The notes beneath the pieces are model-generated. The model was not told where the DNA came from. It ran no database searches and was given only the letters and a program-made list of their open reading frames with translations. The position numbers and the translations under genes were made by a program. 64,000 nt of DNA, taken from the NCBI GenBank assembly GCA_022494885.1, contig JAGVSM010000844.1, forward strand, positions 124,001-188,000. Reading direction: 5' to 3'. Positions within the stretch are counted from its first letter, which is position 1. Each line of letters starts with the position of its first letter. Source of the DNA: Micrasema longulum (taxonomy: Eukaryota > Arthropoda > Insecta > Trichoptera > Brachycentridae). Positions 15,301 to 22,000 of this stretch are shown piece after piece.

Positions 15301-16029
15301 CACTCCATTTTCTTAGCCAAGATTTTTTCCAGGCATTAGTCATCAAGTCATAAACACTCATCCAGGGTTCTGGTTCTATTTCACACAGAGAACTATATTC
15401 CTCATCCGCCCGGACTTGGAGAAGTGAAAATATTGTTGAAAAATTAATCAGTCAAATCACCTCAGAAAGGTCTGGTGTTTGGCCAGCAGCGCCAGGTTGT
15501 CCTCGTGAAAGGACAGGTTCCTCATGATGGTGGCCACCTGCGACATGCGGCGGGAGATGAGGTCCCGAGCGCCCCCGTTGCAGCGGCCGGCCAGGAGACC
15601 CTCGTCGTCCCCCAGCATGGCCCCCGCCACGTCCACAAGGGCGGGAAGGTCCTAGAGCAGAAAAAAAGAATCAGAATACTATCATTTTTTTTATCAAAAA
15701 CATTTCTTACTTTAGTATGACATGACGTGATATCCGGAACTGTACAGCGTCCCAGCGGGCGGTCTCCTCGGCGCAAGTCTCTCTCTAGCGGCTGCCCGGT
15801 AGGAACTCTCGCTTTCTTGCTGAGACCTTCCCTTATAATACAAACAATGACCCTTGCGGTTATTGCATCTGGATGCCTCAGTTTTCAAACGTACTACCGT
15901 TTTATCAAATTATCAATATTACATATGTATTATTCCTTATTCTAATACAATAATATTATGCAATACCTATGATCATTATTGATAAGTCTCTTTCTGAAAT
16001 TAATGTATCAAATATTTTTGTGTACCATA

Positions 16030-16060
<31 letters not shown>

Positions 16061-19000
16061 CTTTTTATTCAGGAAACATACAGTACAGTTACAAAGTTTA
16101 ATATTTTACACAATCAGACTTAATTCTAATGGACCAGTGAAGTTTCCATATTATAAAGCAATTATATGTAAGGTTAATTATGAAAGTATAAAAAAGAGAA
16201 GTAAAAAGAAAAACATAAATGAAAGTTGTTTAAAAATTAAAATTTAAGTAAAAAAAAATATTTTAAAGTTTGTAGTTTGTAGTGAGTATTTACAAATGGA
16301 AATAATATTAAAAATGAATAAAATTTGTAAGAGTGATTAAAAATTAAGAATTGAAATAAAGAATGAAAAACATGCTCAGATGTAAAAATAAAATAAAATA
16401 GTAATAACAATTTTTTAAAAAAAGGAAAAACATAAATATACACATATTTATTTTAAGGGATTAAAAGAAACGATGAGAAGAATCTTTAAGTGAAATATAA
16501 GACAGTAAATTTAGGTCAATTAAAAAAACATCTTCAAAATTAATGACACATTATAGTAAGAGCAGCAATATATTGATTTTATTAACATATATAATATAAG
16601 TAATTAAAAGTAGTTTAAAGGTATAAAACATGCCAATGGCAGCAGAGAAAAAAGAAAAAATAAAGAAGGAATAACAAGTATAGCAAGTAATCTTTAAAAT
16701 TTGAAAAAGCAATATAAGGAGAAGATTTTAAACCAAGAGAAGTCGATAAAATTTTATTAAAGCGATTTTAGTAGTAATACAAATTTCAAAAGAGAAATTT
16801 GATTTATAATAATAATATTAATGTATGTAATTTGAGTGATATAAGAGAAAAAAAGACCAACGGGAGTTATATTCAAAAGTTTAAAATACACTATTTTTAA
16901 ATAATTGTAATCCTGTATGATAGATATCTATATTATTATCTTATATATACTTACTGTAAACTAATTTTTATTATTTGTTTTTAACATTTATTTGTTAATA
17001 CTATTTTTTTATACGTATATATGTTTATATTTTTTTTTTGTTTAAATTCTTTACAAGTTATATACAATTTGCTTTTTAGTTCATCACTATTCTTATATCC
17101 ATATTTTTTTCTTTTTTACTATGTAAAGTTTCACTTTTTATTTTGCATAGTAGTATGCTTTTTATTGTTTCTACATGTATACAAAAAAGCGTTGTTTATT
17201 TTTTAAATTATTACTGACTATGTTTGTACTTACCTATATATTTTTTGTAAATGCCCCTTGGGCGTATTGTAAAATTAAATAAATAAAAAATTAAATAAAA
17301 AATATATTTTGATTCTCTACAAACACATATAATGATCTACACATTAAAAGGGCTACTAAAATTCACAAGTCCACCTGACTCCAGTAATTAAAATATAAAT
17401 TATGGAAAAATGTTACATCAGAACATAATTAAAATTATTCAAAAACATTCAGGGAAGACATTGTCATGTAAAAATATATTGGATCAAATTAGTTTATTTC
17501 ATATCGGGAACAAAAAATTCCTTTCAAAACAGTACACTGTACCCGAAGTAGAAATGCTGTTCAGTGATTGGTCTGCTTTGTTCAATCACGTTTAACCTAA
17601 TTCCCGGCAAACATCACACCTGAGAACGAAAGCAGTGCTTGCTTGCATAAAAGGTTATCTACACGTATAAGCGTATGAAAGAAAGAGCCAGATATATCTT
17701 CCCAGTACATCCTGACTTTAGACCATTTTAATCCTAGCTACCAGAGGGCAAGGTGATCGGTCACGGTTTTGACAATATGAGCATTCAGGACGTTCAATAT
17801 TTATTGATGGAATTGATGAAATTGGCTATGCAGATTTGCTGAAAATGGCTTCAAATGTATGACTAGATTTTAAAGAAAAGGACAGTGATAAAGATTGTGA
17901 AATAAAAGAATTGACTAAGAAATCTTAAGAAAAGCATTTGGAAGGTCCCCATAATTATTTTACATATTTATTTAAGTTAATTATTTTTACTGTAAATCTA
18001 TGCCAATTATTATATGTTCTAGTTAATTATTTCACATTTTTATTCGTGCTAATTATTTATGCTATAAATCTATGCCTATGTTAATTATTTTACCTAATAA
18101 TTCATGTTAATTTATTTTTGCTATAAATTTATGTCTTCTTCTCGGTTTTTTATTGGCTTTTTTCACCCCTAACTGGGGTGTTCTAGCCAGTGTCTAGTTT
18201 GAGATTTAATTATTTACATTAATGTAAATATGTAGCTATAAATGGTATTAAGTTGTAAATAAGTTATATATTATGTTAAGTGTATGTAATATTAAATACT
18301 AACACAGTAACTTGTATGTATAGTACTAACCATGTGTAAAATTTATGTCGATAATTATACTTGTGTACAAAGATGGAAAACATTTTAGAGAAGGGAATAA
18401 GGAAGTCTAGGCATTTATAGGGCTTAAGATCTGTTATTGGTTGTTGTTTTTATGAAAAGTAATTTTTGCATTCTTGTAATATGCCTAAATATTAAAATTT
18501 TGTAGCTATTTTCATTTAGTCGTAAAAAAAACTTGTCAGAGAATGGGAAACTAAATGTGGTAGACCAGGATTTATATGGCCACTTTACACACCGTGTAAC
18601 AGGTTAGTCATGATAACTTTTTAGGGGGTGAAATCCACCCCTTGTCAACAAACATGAGGACAAACTAAATAATACTCAAATATTGTTCAGTCATTAAATA
18701 ATTAAAATGTTCCCCACCTTATCATCTGGTAGGATCAATGTCCCGTCGGAGTCCTCGGCTGCCAGGAGGCAGGAGTTGAGGCTGATCTGGGACACAATGG
18801 CCTGCATGGCCAGCCCGTGGATGGGGAACCTTCTCTCGTCCAGCAGTTCCAGAGTTCCCGTTGGGCGGACGTGCTCCACCCAGAACCAGTCGGTGCTGAT
18901 GTTGCGAGCCTCCTTGTACGAACGACCAATCACATCGCGGAGGCTGGCTGCAATAGAAATTGAAATATGACGTTTAAAAAATTTTTTTTTGATTAGTTTT

Positions 19001-22000
19001 GTTTGTGTCCGGAGGGATTAAGAATACAGTTCTGTGCGTGAAATAGAACCAGAATCATGAATTAGTGTTTGCGACTCGATAGCTACTCTCAGGTAAAAAC
19101 CCTGAAAAAGTAAATCAAGTGGAGATAAGTCTGCCTCGTAGTGTAGTGGTTGGCGCATTCACCTACCACGCTTGAGGTCCCAGGTTAACTAACACTTGAA
19201 ATGGAAAGCCAATCACCTTTTTTCGTGTAACAGATAATCGATATCAACGCATGAAGTGTACCAATTCAGTTCCTATGTATAATCGAAGGAAAATAAAAAG
19301 AAAATAAAAGATTTCCACTTACAGTGATTATAAACCGCAGCGTGTCCAAGCAAAAAGTCTACAATATGAGGAGTAGTGTGGATAGGGAGCTTGTTGTTCA
19401 TGTCGGCGGCCAATATGGTGCACACGTTGAGGGCAAAGTCCTGCTCATTGGGAAGGGGGCTCAACAGAGACAGGGCAAGTCGCTCAATACTGCCCCCAAA
19501 CTTCTGTAGCGGAGGTAGACCAATACTCTCGCGGACGTGATCTGAAAAAAGGGAAGAGGTTATAATACCCACCTACATTATAATTTATTTATTTTACAAC
19601 TGTAGTAAGCGATACTTTACAGCAGGCAAGGGCAACCTTTTTCCAGTCTGGGCCAGATTGCCAATTCTTCTCACAGTTGCGACCCGGAATATCAAAACAA
19701 CCAATTCACACAAACAAAACAAGTATAGGTTAGACTACTAGAGTAGTCAGCAAACATAAATCAAAAATAAATCACAGGTTAAAAGAATAGAAAATTTGAA
19801 AAACAAATAATTCTTGGTAAATAACTGCAGTCCTATTCTAGTAAAATCCTATTTAACATTAAACATACTGACGCGCTCTGTATTGAAATGGTTATAAACG
19901 TTACAAGTGCATTTAACACTTTACATGCTTACACACTCTGGATTGAAATCATTTTCATGTTCCGACTGTAGTTATTGAAGTAAATCAATTAAGTTCACAT
20001 TAAAAAAACCTTTTTAACAAGACACACACCTACTGATGCACTTTGGATTGAAGAAGTTTAAAGCTGTATCTTGTTTATATTGAATATGACATGGTATCTT
20101 TTGATAATAATAATAGCCGATATTTTTTTAGAACTATTTTCAAAACTCGGTGATAATATTATTTATCTAGGTACCTGTTACAAAAAAAAAAAAAAAACAT
20201 TCTTTGAATTGAATGAAAAAAGCCAATATTGGTATAATCAAAACTCCACATTTCTGTGGATCGAGGGTTGCCCACATGTGCTTTACAGGTTAACTCCCAT
20301 TATGTAATGACAGACTGCGAATCAGGTGCTTTTGTCTAGGCACATATGCACTAAAATTGTACACAATTAAAACATAGAAATTCTATAAAATATTCAGCAA
20401 GTTCAAAGTGATGTTACAAGCAGCACTGCACGGAATACATTTATTGTCTTCTTCCTCTAATGCATGATATACCGCTATGAAGCGTTGTCTATCTCGCTCA
20501 AGCCACGGTTTAACCACATTTGGTATTTTTCATACAAATTAAGGTTAAAAGTTCGAGCAAAACAAAATATGCACGGTGATGATTAGCGCATGAGTGAGAA
20601 GCCAAAAAAAGAAGGTCATCCGATAAAGACCAACTTGGTTGAACTTTTGGTGTTAGTATTGAATACAATATGAGTATAATGTTGCAATGAATCCGTGGTC
20701 CTTTGTATTTCTTTTTGTTTTTTATTAAAATAATTTCTTTTTTTAATCAGTCAAAACTTGCAATATAAATTTGTATGGAGACAGGCGGCTCCGGGGTTTG
20801 GAAATATTTCCAAAGTTTGATTGAATTACAGTAAAAATTTAACTATTTTGAAGTGGTTTTAATCCATTTATAGAGTATTTCTTAACTTATTTTAAGAAAA
20901 TGTCTGTAACAGGCGCACGGAGCATGATAAGAAAGGCAGTTTTGAGAGTTTTTACGCAAGTTTCTCTAAATTTCAAAAACTGAATACCGTGGATACTTAC
21001 CTAACTATCCATATAGAATTAACACTTCAATTGTCAGTAATACTGCTTCTGTTGAAATGACGCAAAGTGATGTTTTAATATCTGACCATTAATCAAAAGC
21101 TTTAGATTACCTGGTACATTGTGTTGGTTGTGATTGTAGCTATGCGCAACTGTGTTTCTCGGCTTGGGTGTCCCCCACGCAGCCCTGCGGGGCCGGTCGT
21201 CATCCCCCTCGTCCCCCACTCCGTCTACATCCCCGCCCCCGCCGCCGCCGCCACCCGCGCCGCCGCCGCCGCCCGCCGCGCCACCGCGCGCGCGCTCCCA
21301 GCGCTCCAGGTGACGGAGGTACAGCTGGCGGATGGCCACGCCGCCGTTGACGCACGACGAAGGCAGGCCCAGCTGCTTGAGCATGCTGTCCCACAAGCCT
21401 TGGCTATTCACCTGAAATCAATTTGGTAGAAATGTCGTGAAAGGGTAGCTCTGTATGAGCCAGTATAGACTGGCCGATGGAGGGATAGAACGATCCGGGT
21501 TTACCGGACCAAACATTTTTTGGTTAGAAAAAAGATTACACATATAATCAATCAATTCATCAATGATCAATTGATTGGATCAATTAAGGACAGTTTATTA
21601 TGCTGTAGTACAGTCAAATATTAAATATGCAATAATTAGATAGGGAGGAGCTTTCAACGCTCATCTTAGACCCCTAAATGTTTTACAAAAAAGCCATCCT
21701 TCTTCTCAACTACCGATCAAGTGTTGTATGCTTCAGGTACATAAGGAGAGCCTCCCATCAGACCGTATTACGTGAAGATTAAGAACTGGATGCCTCGCTC
21801 TATGGAGAAACTACAATGGCCGAACATCACTATACGTATATAAGAAGGAAGCTTTTTAATAATTTACCACAAAACCTAAAGCAAGAAATACAATACAAAA
21901 AATTTCAGAATAAATTAAAGAAAGGCTTCCTTCCATAGTGAACATCAACCGTATATTTATAGTAAAATGTGTGTAAATATCGATAACTGGAAGCTCTATC

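Noticed and set aside
21121..21429. 102-codon and 60-codon plus-strand ORFs over exon 3
   Set aside because: Created by the GCC microsatellite and high GC on the antisense strand of the ARID exon.
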